From: Actinoplanes palleronii
GTDB taxonomy: Bacteria > Actinomycetota > Actinomycetes > Mycobacteriales > Micromonosporaceae
Direction of reading: 5' to 3'
Length of the DNA stretch: 61,874 nt
Assembly (NCBI RefSeq): GCF_016862315.1
Contig: NZ_BOMS01000157.1
Coordinates: 1 to 61,874, forward strand
In this document: positions 51,505 through 58,742 of the stretch, piece by piece
How positions within the stretch are numbered: position 1 is the first letter of the stretch
How the letters are laid out: each line of letters starts with the position of its first letter
Notes under the pieces: model-generated
Databases searched by the model: none
What the model was told of the DNA's origin: nothing
Seen by the model: only the letters and a program-made list of their open reading frames with translations
Position numbers and translations under genes: made by a program

Positions 51505-52100
51505 TCGGCGCCGGTCAGGGGGCCGTCCGACAGTGAGCCGTCTCCGCGTGGCACGCGCAGCGGCTGCCCGCCCTGGGTGAAGACCACCGAGCCGATGTCC
51601 GCCCGGGACGTCAGGGTGCAGACGATCTGGGCGTACCCCAGAAGCTCGTCGCTCCGCCCGCTGCCCGCATCCGGCTCGGCGACCTCGACCACCGCTCCCC
51701 CGCCGGCGGCGCCGACCCGCACGGTCAGTGACGTGCCGGCGAGCGCCGACGACAGCCCGGCCTGCCGTTCGGTCGCGGTCGGGCCGGCGACCAGGTCGGT
51801 CAGCTGCCGCTGGGCGGTCGGCGCGCCACTGACCCGGCGGACGGTCTGTGCCAGGCTGCCGTCCCGCACCAGGCAGAGCACCTCGGCGACCTCACCGGCC
51901 GAGCCGGACTCCGCCGGTGACGGGGAGGTGGCGGTGAGCGGGCGCCGGGGCAGGGTGACCTCGTGCGGCTCGTCCTGGGCCGGCACCCCGCACGCCGCCA
52001 CACCGAGCAGGGTCAGCAGGCTCAGCACGGCGCGGCTCCACCGCGTCGGGCGCCGCCGCGCAGCTCCAGGCGTCAGACGCTCCCGGGCAGTGCCGGGCAT
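51480..52100 (-). CDS. GerMN-domain lipoprotein
   Basis: A 206-residue lipoprotein. After an arginine-rich start and a hydrophobic segment comes the lipobox LLGVAACG with Cys37; the GerMN domain covers about 65-190 (LVRDGSLAQTVRRV, LVAGPTATERQAGLSSAL, YAQIVCTLTSRADIGSVVF). GerMN proteins sit on the outer face of the membrane; in actinobacteria LpqB, which also has GerMN domains, modulates the MtrAB system. Here the gene starts within the kinase stop codon, so it probably modulates the kinase at 52100. ATG 52100 is decided by that overlap. Confidence 0.88.
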   Translation of the reverse strand: MPGTARERLTPGAARRRPTRWSRAVLSLLTLLGVAACGVPAQDEPHEVTLPRRPLTATSPSPAESGSAGEVAEVLCLVRDGSLAQTVRRVSGAPTAQRQLTDLVAGPTATERQAGLSSALAGTSLTVRVGAAGGGAVVEVAEPDAGSGRSDELLGYAQIVCTLTSRADIGSVVFTQGGQPLRVPRGDGSLSDGPLTGADYRELIGP

Positions 52101-53467
52101 CAGACGCTCCCCGGAAGTTCGAGCCGGAAGCGGGCGCCGCCGCCGGGGCGGTCCGAGACTTGGGCCCGGCCGCCGTGGGCGGCCGCGTGCTCGGCGACGA
52201 TGGCCAGGCCGAGCCCGGTCCCGTCACCCGCACCGCGCGCACCGGCGGCCGGCCCGCGGACGAACCTGTCGAAGATCGTCGGCCGGTCCACCTCGTCGAT
52301 GCCCGGCCCGGCGTCGTCCACCTCGAGGAAGAAGTCGTCCGAGGCGAGGCCGTCAGATGTCCGGCCCGCTCGCACTGCCACCGGGCCGCCGCCATACCTG
52401 ATCGCGTTGTCGATCAGGTTGCCGAGCGCCTGCTCCACCCGCCGCCGGTCCACGGTCCAGACCTCCGGCGTCCCGGGCACGATCGCCACCAGGTCCGCCT
52501 CCAGCCCGCGGGACCGGCAGATCCCGCGCAGCAGCTCGGCGATCACCACCGGCTCCCGGTGCACCGGCTGGTCGCTGCGGGCCAGCTCGAGCAGGTCGTT
52601 GACCAGGGCCTGGAACCGTTCCACCTCGGCCGCGATCAGGCCGACCGCCGACGCGGACCGCTCGTCGAGGCGGTCCTTGCGCCGCTCCAGCACGCTCACC
52701 GCGGCCTCCAGGGTCTGCAACGGCGACCGCAGCTCGTGGCTCACGTCCGCGGCGAACCGGCGGTCCCGTTCCCGGCGCCGGCTCAGCTGGCCGGCCATGT
52801 CGTTGAACGCCTCGGAGAGCACCGCCAGGTCCGGTTCGGTGTCCGGGTCGAGCCGGGTGGCGAGGTCACCGGCGGCGATGCCGCGGGCCGCTCCGGCGAC
52901 GGCGGCGAGCGGGCGCAGGGCGTGCCGGGTGACGTACCAGCCGACCGCGGCGCCACCGGCCGCCACCATGATCGCGACGGCGGTCAGCACCAGGGCGAGC
53001 AGTTGCAGCGTACGTTCCAGCTCCCGCAGCGAGACGATCTCGTAGAACGTCATGTCCCCGGGCAGCGGCACCCCGATGATCAGCGCGGGCTGCCCGTCCC
53101 GGCTGACCCGTTGCGCCCCGGCCTGCCCGCCCGCCGTCATCGCCTGCAGCCGCGCCGGAACCGTCGTCTCGCTCACCGGCTCGGCGCTGCGCGAGTACCA
53201 CCGGCCGTCGCGGTGCAGCAGCACGTACCGGTCGGCGCCGGTGTCCAGCCCGCGCAGCACCTCGCCCAGCTCGGGATCCGCGCCGGCCACGTCGGCGGTG
53301 ACGATGGCCGCGTCGAAGTACGTGGCCCGCACCGCAGTGCGCTCCCGCTCGGCGAAGAGCGTGTTGCGGATCAGCTCGTACGACACCACCGTCACGCAGG
53401 CGGACAGCAGCAGCGCGCCGATCGCGAAGGCGGCGCTGACCCGGGCGCGCAGTCCGATCGGTGTCAC
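52100..53467 (-). CDS. OmpR-class sensor histidine kinase
   Basis: A 455-residue kinase: membrane helices at about 10-32 and 155-178 flank an extracellular sensor of about 120 residues; then HAMP (about 180-232), HisKA with His244 in DVSHELRSPLQTL, and HATPase (NLIDNAIRYGG, DAGPGI, GTGLGLAI). The architecture is like MtrB. GTG 53467 overlaps the regulator's stop (GTGA). It forms a three-gene operon: regulator, kinase, GerMN lipoprotein. The signal is unknown; cell-envelope stress is a reasonable guess from the lipoprotein. Confidence 0.93.
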   Translation of the reverse strand: MTPIGLRARVSAAFAIGALLLSACVTVVSYELIRNTLFAERERTAVRATYFDAAIVTADVAGADPELGEVLRGLDTGADRYVLLHRDGRWYSRSAEPVSETTVPARLQAMTAGGQAGAQRVSRDGQPALIIGVPLPGDMTFYEIVSLRELERTLQLLALVLTAVAIMVAAGGAAVGWYVTRHALRPLAAVAGAARGIAAGDLATRLDPDTEPDLAVLSEAFNDMAGQLSRRRERDRRFAADVSHELRSPLQTLEAAVSVLERRKDRLDERSASAVGLIAAEVERFQALVNDLLELARSDQPVHREPVVIAELLRGICRSRGLEADLVAIVPGTPEVWTVDRRRVEQALGNLIDNAIRYGGGPVAVRAGRTSDGLASDDFFLEVDDAGPGIDEVDRPTIFDRFVRGPAAGARGAGDGTGLGLAIVAEHAAAHGGRAQVSDRPGGGARFRLELPGSV

Positions 53468-54141
53468 GGCTGGAGCTTGTAGCCCAGGCCGCGGACGGTC
53501 ACCAGGTGCCGGGGCCGGGCGGTGTCCGCCTCGATCTTCTGCCGCAACCGCCCCACGTGCACGTCGACCACCCGTTCGTCGCCGAACTCGTACTCCCAGA
53601 CCCGCTGCAGCAGCTGCTGACGGGAGAGCACCAGGCCGGGGTGCTCGGCCAGCTCGCAGAGCAGCCGGAACTCGGTGCGGGTGACGGCCACCGCCACGCC
53701 GTCGAGTCGCACCTCGCCGGCCTCCGGGCGGATCTCCAGCGCGCCGAAGGTGAGCACGCTGGTGACCGGGGCGAGCACCGTACGGGCCCGGCGGCGCAGC
53801 GCCCGCAACCGCGCGGCCAGCTCCTTGACCCGGACCGGTTTGACCACGTAGTCGTCCGCGCCGGCCTCCAGCGCCGCGACGATGTCGTGGGTGTCGTCAC
53901 GTGCGCTGACCACCACGATCGGCACGTCGTCGTCGCGGCGCAACTGCCGGATGCACTCGTACCCGTCCATCCCGGGCAGCATCAGGTCGACGAGCACGGT
54001 GTCGGCTCTGCGGCGGCGCTGCTCGGCGATGCCCTCCTCGCCGGTGGCGACCGCGTACGCGGTGTACCCCTCGTCCTCCAGCGCCATGGTCAGCGAGAGG
54101 CGGATCCGGTCGTCGTCCTCGATCAGCAGCACCGCGGTCAT
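53464..54141 (-). CDS. OmpR-family response regulator
   Basis: A 225-residue regulator with an intact receiver (acidic triad EDD at 8-10, phosphoacceptor Asp52 in LVDLMLPG, SAR, VVKPV) and a winged-helix output (VTRTEFRLLCELAEHPGLVLSRQQLLQRVW region, ending VRGLGYKL). First gene of the operon with the kinase and lipoprotein. ATG 54141 is the only plausible start. The 120 bases before the divergent gene at 54263 hold the promoter region, but I see no clear direct repeats for the regulator itself. Confidence 0.94.
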   Translation of the reverse strand: MTAVLLIEDDDRIRLSLTMALEDEGYTAYAVATGEEGIAEQRRRRADTVLVDLMLPGMDGYECIRQLRRDDDVPIVVVSARDDTHDIVAALEAGADDYVVKPVRVKELAARLRALRRRARTVLAPVTSVLTFGALEIRPEAGEVRLDGVAVAVTRTEFRLLCELAEHPGLVLSRQQLLQRVWEYEFGDERVVDVHVGRLRQKIEADTARPRHLVTVRGLGYKLQP

Positions 54142-54262
54142 ACCCGCATGATGCCGCGCGTTCCGCCGGTGAGCCCGTCGGTCGGCTCATGACGGGAGTT
54201 TGTCACGTAACTGTCATGGCGATGGGCCGGTACCGCCATGCCAGCCGGGCAGCGTGTGACCC

Positions 54263-54550
54263 ATGACCGCAGTCAGTCTCGTCACCGCGGTGACCATCGG
54301 CCTGGTCACCGGTCTCGTCGGCCGGCTCGTGACGACGCACCGCCGCGGCGCACCGCTCTGGCTGCCGCCGGCCGTCGGGATCGGCGCGGCCGTGTTCGCC
54401 ACCGTGGTGCTCCGGATGGCGGACGCCGGCGCGACCGGCCCGACCACCGTCGAGGTGCTGCTGCAGGTGGTGTTCGCCGCCGCCGGCGTCGCCCTGGTCG
54501 CGATCACCACCGACCGGGCCCACTACGACCGGACCGGGGGTGCCCGATGA
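54263..54550 (+). CDS. Small membrane protein, GlsB-like
   Basis: A 95-residue protein with three hydrophobic helices (about 4-22, 32-50 and 63-82) and the short loop TTHRRGAPLW. The topology and the GLVTGLVGRLV start resemble the GlsB/YeaQ-like protein at 611, but similarity is weak. ATG 54263 is the first start; no strong binding site. Its stop overlaps the STAS gene start by four bases, which links a membrane protein to a stress-type antagonist. Confidence 0.65.
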   Translation: MTAVSLVTAVTIGLVTGLVGRLVTTHRRGAPLWLPPAVGIGAAVFATVVLRMADAGATGPTTVEVLLQVVFAAAGVALVAITTDRAHYDRTGGAR

Positions 54551-54921
54551 CCGCGGTGGCCGGCGACGGCGTGCTGACGCTGCGGCACCTGGACGAGCTG
54601 CGCGCCACCGTGGTGGCGCCGCTGTCCGACCTCGATCAGCAGATCGTCGAGGTGGTGCGTCCGGTGGTGATGGCCGCCGCCACGGCCGGGCGGCACGTGG
54701 TGCTGGACCTGCAGGGCGTGGGCGTCGTCGACTCGGCCGGGCTCGGTCTGCTGGTCCGCGCGCACCGGGAGGCCCGGAGTCACGGCGCGTCGCTGCTGCT
54801 CGTGGCTCCGTCCCGATTCGTCCAGACGGTGCTGCACACCATGCGCCTGGACGGGGTCTTCCCGACCTTCCCCGACCAGCCGCAGGCGCTGGAGTGCCTC
54901 GGCGGCACCCCGGCCGCCTAG
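54547..54921 (+). CDS. STAS-domain protein (anti-sigma antagonist-like)
   Basis: A 124-residue STAS domain with the serine site in VVDSAGLGLLVRAHREAR and the usual alternating strands (HVVLDLQGVGVVD, SLLLVAP). This is the second such protein in the window. It is coupled to the small membrane gene by an ATGA overlap. The N-terminal 45 residues form a longer first strand-helix segment than in the copy at 25214. Its kinase partner is unknown; the 17290 protein ends in a suitable HATPase. Confidence 0.88.
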   Translation: MTAVAGDGVLTLRHLDELRATVVAPLSDLDQQIVEVVRPVVMAAATAGRHVVLDLQGVGVVDSAGLGLLVRAHREARSHGASLLLVAPSRFVQTVLHTMRLDGVFPTFPDQPQALECLGGTPAA

Positions 54922-54946
54922 AGATCAACCGTCATCTCCGCCGGGG

Positions 54947-55213
54947 TCATCTCCGCCGGGTCATGGCCACCGCGGTCGCGACGGCTGCGGCGACCACCAG
55001 GCCGGTGATCAGGACGCCGACCGCGCCCCAGACCACCATCAACACCGAGAGGCCTGCCCACACCAGGCCTGCGATCACCGCCAGGGTGGCGATGGTCACC
55101 GTTCGCAAAGGCTTGCGCGTACGGCGGATCGGCGTGACTTCCTCGCCGGTCAGCCGCGCCACGATCTGATCGAATTCCCGCCGCGTGTCTCTGGTGGACA
55201 ACTGGAGGATCAC
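54947..55213 (-). CDS. Small two-helix membrane protein, DUF3040-like
   Basis: An 88-residue protein: a charged N-terminal 38 residues (STRDTRREFDQIVARLTGEE then a basic stretch) and two membrane helices (about 39-59 and 62-82), ending MTRRR. The layout resembles DUF3040 proteins, though the usual opening LSEREQ motif is absent, so the family call is tentative. GTG 55213 is the likely start. It is convergent with the STAS gene. Confidence 0.6.
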   Translation of the reverse strand: MILQLSTRDTRREFDQIVARLTGEEVTPIRRTRKPLRTVTIATLAVIAGLVWAGLSVLMVVWGAVGVLITGLVVAAAVATAVAMTRRR

Positions 55214-55461
55214 CGCCCGTCATCGCGATCCCGGTGTCCGCCGCAGCGGCGGTACCGTTCCCCCAATAGAACTACTCGATCGCCGCAACGTCTACGACAC
55301 GAACCATGACGCTTTCATGACGGCACCTCGTCCCCGCGCCGCAATCAGCCCCTGACCAGCCGACGGACGCAGCGCGATCCCGGCCAGAACCACACTGATC
55401 AGAAAGTTCCGGCCCCGTCGCGCCCGCCGTGCGCGCGGCCCCCACACACGTCCCGACCACC

Positions 55462-55510
55462 GGCTGGCCCTCACGGCCGCATCGAGCAAGCCATAACGGC
55501 CATGACAGCC
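55462..55510. repeat. 49-bp variant of the dispersed hairpin
   Basis: GGCTGGCCCTCACGGCCG at the left and CATAACGGCCATGACAGCC at the right. It matches subfamily 2 but has lost four bases near the right end, the only length variant seen. Confidence 0.7.
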
Positions 55511-55632
55511 GGCCGCACTAGCCCAGTGCCGGTGGCCGGTGACCGGATGCCGGAGGCCGGAGGCCGGAGGCCGCAGGCGCGAATCACGCCGGCCACAGTG
55601 TGCGCACGGCCCCTGCACACGTCCCGATCGCC

Positions 55633-55685
55633 GGCTGGTGCTCAGGGGTGCCTCCCCGCCCCCGAGGCACCCCTGAGCACCAGCC
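55633..55685. repeat. 53-bp dispersed hairpin copy, perfect arms
   Basis: Twenty-two perfectly paired bases (GGCTGGTGCTCAGGGGTGCC followed by TC, and the complement) around a nine-base loop of mostly C. It is the cleanest type copy of the family. Confidence 0.96.
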
Positions 55686-56258
55686 ACGAACGCGACGGCC
55701 GAGGCAGCAGCACCGGACGGCGACGCGCGGCAGCCGGGGCGGCATCCCCGGACCGCAGCACGAGACGGCCGCCATCCCCGGACCGCAGCACGAGACGGCA
55801 GCCCGGGGCGGCGGCGCGGGAGACCGGGCTGCGGGCGTGCCCGATGCCCGATGCCCGATCGGATCCGTGCACCGCCCGGGGAGGGCGGCGGGAGTCCGCA
55901 GTGCCAGATTGCGTGCGCGCACCGCCCACCTGGGGGCGGTAAATGCACGCACAACCCGATCGCGGACCGCTACCGCCCCGAACCCGGCCCAACGCGTACT
56001 CCTACCGCCCCACCAACATCAAGCGCGGACCACTACCGCCCCACCACCATCAAGCCCGGACCGCTACCGCCCCGCCACCATCGAGCCCGGACCGCTGCCG
56101 CCCCGCCACCATTGAGTGCGGACCGCTGCCGCCCACGCTGACCCTGCAAGCGACGCTGAGCGACTGAACATCCCCGGCATGCGACGCCACCACCCACCTG
56201 CGCCCGAATACGTCGGACACCACTTCACGACGGAGAGCTTTTCGCGGCGCGCTCCTTG

Positions 56259-56951
56259 TCACCGGGGTGGTGGGCGGCGCTTCCGGGCGTACCAGAAAAT
56301 GGCGGCGGCAAGCAGCAAGCCGGCGGCGATCAGGGAGATCAGCGGACCTGTGCCGCCGCCGGAGGAGTCCGGGGGCGCGGCCGCGACCGGAGCCGCGGCG
56401 GACAGTGCGGCGGCGGGGTGGGCCGGGTCGGCGAGGGTGAAGGGGTAGGAACCCTGGACCGTGTGGCCGTCCGCGGAGACCACCCGGTAGGCGACCAGGT
56501 AAGCACCATTGCCGAGCGTCTGACCGATAGTGATCGTCGCCGACGCGCCGTCGATGGTCGGCGCGGCGGCCGGGACCGGTTGCCGCGCGGCGTCGCTGAC
56601 CACGATCGTCGTGTAGTCGGGGTTGAGGCGCTCACTGAACCGCAGCGTCACGCTGGCCGGTGCGGCGGTCAGCGTCGCCTCCTTCGCCGGGTCGGCCGCG
56701 ACAAGCTGCGCGTGCGCCCAGGCCGGCGAGCCGGGCACCAGCACCGCGACCAGCACAGCAAGCGCGGCCAGCAGCCGCGTCACGACCGCGCCCGCCCGCC
56801 GCGGCACAGCGGCCTCCCGCAACACGACACCACCCGCCCGCCCCGGCGCAGCAGACTCCCGCAGCACGACACCACCCGCCTGCCCCGGCGCAGCAGACAC
56901 CCGCCACACGACACCACCCGCCCGCCTCCGCGCAGCGGGGTTTTGCCTCAT
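56259..56951 (-). CDS. copC: CopC-domain copper protein, membrane-anchored
   Basis: A 230-residue protein: signal peptide at about 57-80 (VVTRLLAALAVLV ... SPAWA), CopC domain directly after it, starting with the mature histidine of AHAQLV and containing the second histidine in ADGHTVQGSYPF, then a proline-rich linker and a C-terminal membrane helix (about 205-222) with a basic tail. CopC binds copper outside the membrane and hands it on. ATG 56951 overlaps the peroxidase stop (ATGA), but the first 50 residues are a 14-residue tandem repeat (RAGGVVLRESAAPG) before the signal peptide, so GTG 56783 may be the real start. Last gene of the copper operon. Confidence 0.9.
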   Translation of the reverse strand: MRQNPAARRRAGGVVWRVSAAPGQAGGVVLRESAAPGRAGGVVLREAAVPRRAGAVVTRLLAALAVLVAVLVPGSPAWAHAQLVAADPAKEATLTAAPASVTLRFSERLNPDYTTIVVSDAARQPVPAAAPTIDGASATITIGQTLGNGAYLVAYRVVSADGHTVQGSYPFTLADPAHPAAALSAAAPVAAAPPDSSGGGTGPLISLIAAGLLLAAAIFWYARKRRPPPR

Positions 56952-58147
56952 GACAGCACCTGCTCGCCGATCCAGCCGTTCTCGGCGCAGCCCGGGGGTA
57001 TCGCGAAGACTGCTGAGCCGATGGGGGTGATCCATTCGTTGAGCAGGTCTTTTTCGGCCAGGCGGCGCTGGATCGGGACGTATTGGCGGGTGATGTCGCG
57101 CTGGTAGGCCGCGAAGATCAGACCGGCGTCCGGGCGTCCGGAGGCGTCCGGAGCGCCGTCGTAGTTGTAGGGGCGGCGCAGGATCTTCAGCGTCGGGTCG
57201 GTGACGTGCGCGCGGGTGACGTGCGAGAAGTCCGGCATGGCGGGCAGACCGGTGTCGTCGAGCGCGGTGAAGTTCGGTTCGTCCCGTTCGGACTGTCCGC
57301 TCAGCGGGGCGCCGGACGCCAGGCGACGCCCCACGGCGTTCTCCTTGTCCGAAACCGACAGCATGTCCCACTTCTCGATCTCGGCGCGGACCCGGCGCAC
57401 CACCAGCGTGCTGGAGCCGTCCGGGTTCCACACCGCCGGATCGATCTCCGGGCCGCGCGGGTTCGCGGTGCCGTCCAGCTGACCGAGCACGTTGCGCTGG
57501 GTGTGCTCCGGGGCCTGCACGCCGGGGCTGCGCCGGAAGCCCTGCTGCACCCAGCGGACCGACCCGAACGGGCGGGCATCTTTGATCATCATCCGCTGGG
57601 TGTGCGCGACGGTCAGCGGGTCGTCGGCGCAGATCTGCAGCAGCAGGTCACCGCCGGACCAGCGCGGCAGCAGCCGGTCGATCCGGAACGCCGGCAGCTC
57701 GGCGACCGGGCTGGTCAGGCCGGCCGCGCGATAGAGCCCGGGGCCGAACCCGAACGTGACGGTCAACCGGGCGGGCAGCGCGGCCAGGGTCGCGTCGGTG
57801 TCGCCCAGCGCGGGGATGCCCTGGGTCAGACGTGCCGCGTCGTCGGTGAGCAGGCGCAGCATCCGGCCCAGGGCCCGTTTGTCGGTGCCGGCGGCCAGGG
57901 TGAACGCCACGAAAGCGGCGTGTGCGGGCGGGTCCTCGGCGATGCCGGCCTGCCGAGGCCCGTGAAACGGAACGGTGGCCGCACCGATACCGGTCTCGGC
58001 GGGCGCCACGGCCGCGCCGGCGGTGGCCAGCGCGACCGGAGCCACCCCGGCGGCGGCCGGCGCGGCGGCCGCGGGGGTCGCGGCGGCGGTGACCGCCGCG
58101 GCACCGAGGCCGGCGAGCAGACCCCGCCGGCTCAACGGAGACGTCAC
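56948..58147 (-). CDS. Tat-exported DyP-type peroxidase
   Basis: A 399-residue heme peroxidase. Twin-arginine signal SRRGLLAGLGAAA at the N-terminus, an alanine-rich stretch, then the DyP fold with the GxxDG motif GQLDG (222-226) and the proximal histidine in the SHVTRAH segment (His309 or His314). EfeB/DtpA-type enzymes act outside the membrane; in Streptomyces lividans DtpA cooperates with copper chaperones. GTG 58147 overlaps the chaperone's stop and the gene's own stop overlaps CopC, so it sits in a tight operon. Its presence among copper genes favours a DtpA-like role over iron uptake, as no EfeU/EfeO gene is present. Confidence 0.92.
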   Translation of the reverse strand: MTSPLSRRGLLAGLGAAAVTAAATPAAAAPAAAGVAPVALATAGAAVAPAETGIGAATVPFHGPRQAGIAEDPPAHAAFVAFTLAAGTDKRALGRMLRLLTDDAARLTQGIPALGDTDATLAALPARLTVTFGFGPGLYRAAGLTSPVAELPAFRIDRLLPRWSGGDLLLQICADDPLTVAHTQRMMIKDARPFGSVRWVQQGFRRSPGVQAPEHTQRNVLGQLDGTANPRGPEIDPAVWNPDGSSTLVVRRVRAEIEKWDMLSVSDKENAVGRRLASGAPLSGQSERDEPNFTALDDTGLPAMPDFSHVTRAHVTDPTLKILRRPYNYDGAPDASGRPDAGLIFAAYQRDITRQYVPIQRRLAEKDLLNEWITPIGSAVFAIPPGCAENGWIGEQVLS

Positions 58148-58698
58148 GGCGCGGCGCTGCCCATCGTCATGCCGGGGTCGTAGCTCTCGCCCGCGCCCGC
58201 GAACGGCTTGGCGATCGCGGTGAACGGCACGGTGGAGCCGTCACCGAGCTTGAGCGTGAACGACACCTCGTCACCGGCCTCGATCGCCTTGGCCGGCTTC
58301 ATCAGCATCAGGTGATCGCCGCCCGGGGACAGCTCGTGGGTGCCCTTCGCCTTGATCACGAAGCCACCCTCCTTGGGCTGCATGACCATCTTGCCGTCCT
58401 TCATGGTCATCTCGTGGAGTTCCATCGGCGAGGCCGGCGACTCGGCGGCGGCCACCGTGATGTCCGCGTCGGTGTCGTTGACCAGCACGCCGAACGCCGC
58501 GGTCATGGCACCGGCCCCGGCCGCCTTGACCCACGGGTCCTTGATCGTCAGGGTCGCGGCGACCGCGGTCACCGACGGTGCGGGAGTGGGCGTTCCGGTG
58601 CTGCTCGCCGAGTCGTCGGAGCCGCAGGCGGCCAGGCCGAGGGTGGACAGGGCGGCGGTGAGGACCGCCGCGGTGAGGAACTGCCGGGACTTTCGCAT
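58144..58698 (-). CDS. PCuAC-type copper chaperone lipoprotein
   Basis: A 184-residue lipoprotein with lipobox LGLAACG (Cys25). The copper ligands follow the PCuAC pattern: His95, Met106, His129 and Met131 in MELHEMTMKDGKMVM and GGDHLMLM. A serine/threonine/proline linker joins the lipid anchor to the cupredoxin-like fold. These chaperones deliver Cu(I) to the CuA site of cytochrome oxidase. ATG 58698 is the only start giving the signal peptide. The stop overlaps the peroxidase start by four bases. Confidence 0.93.
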   Translation of the reverse strand: MRKSRQFLTAAVLTAALSTLGLAACGSDDSASSTGTPTPAPSVTAVAATLTIKDPWVKAAGAGAMTAAFGVLVNDTDADITVAAAESPASPMELHEMTMKDGKMVMQPKEGGFVIKAKGTHELSPGGDHLMLMKPAKAIEAGDEVSFTLKLGDGSTVPFTAIAKPFAGAGESYDPGMTMGSAAP

Positions 58699-58742
58699 AC
58701 AGGTTGGTCAGCATCCGGGCGGCAAAAGTTCCCGCCTAAACA

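Larger units (their letters stand above)
55214..56258. other. Long gene-free stretch packed with repeats
   Basis: About one kilobase with no credible gene. It holds a 49-bp variant hairpin (55462-55510), a perfect 53-bp hairpin (55633-55685), a 30-base direct repeat (55741-55770 and 55771-55800), an inverted copy of the dispersed block seen at 39011 (55892-55951), and a 31-base tandem array of about five copies starting near 55970, 56002, 56033, 56064, 56095 (unit CTACCGCCCCACCACCATCA plus AGCCCGGACCG). Low-complexity frames here are not proteins. Confidence 0.85.

Noticed and set aside
55600..56262. Several overlapping Pro/Arg/Thr-rich frames
   Set aside because: They are translations of 30- and 31-base tandem repeats and have no start signals or shared motif.
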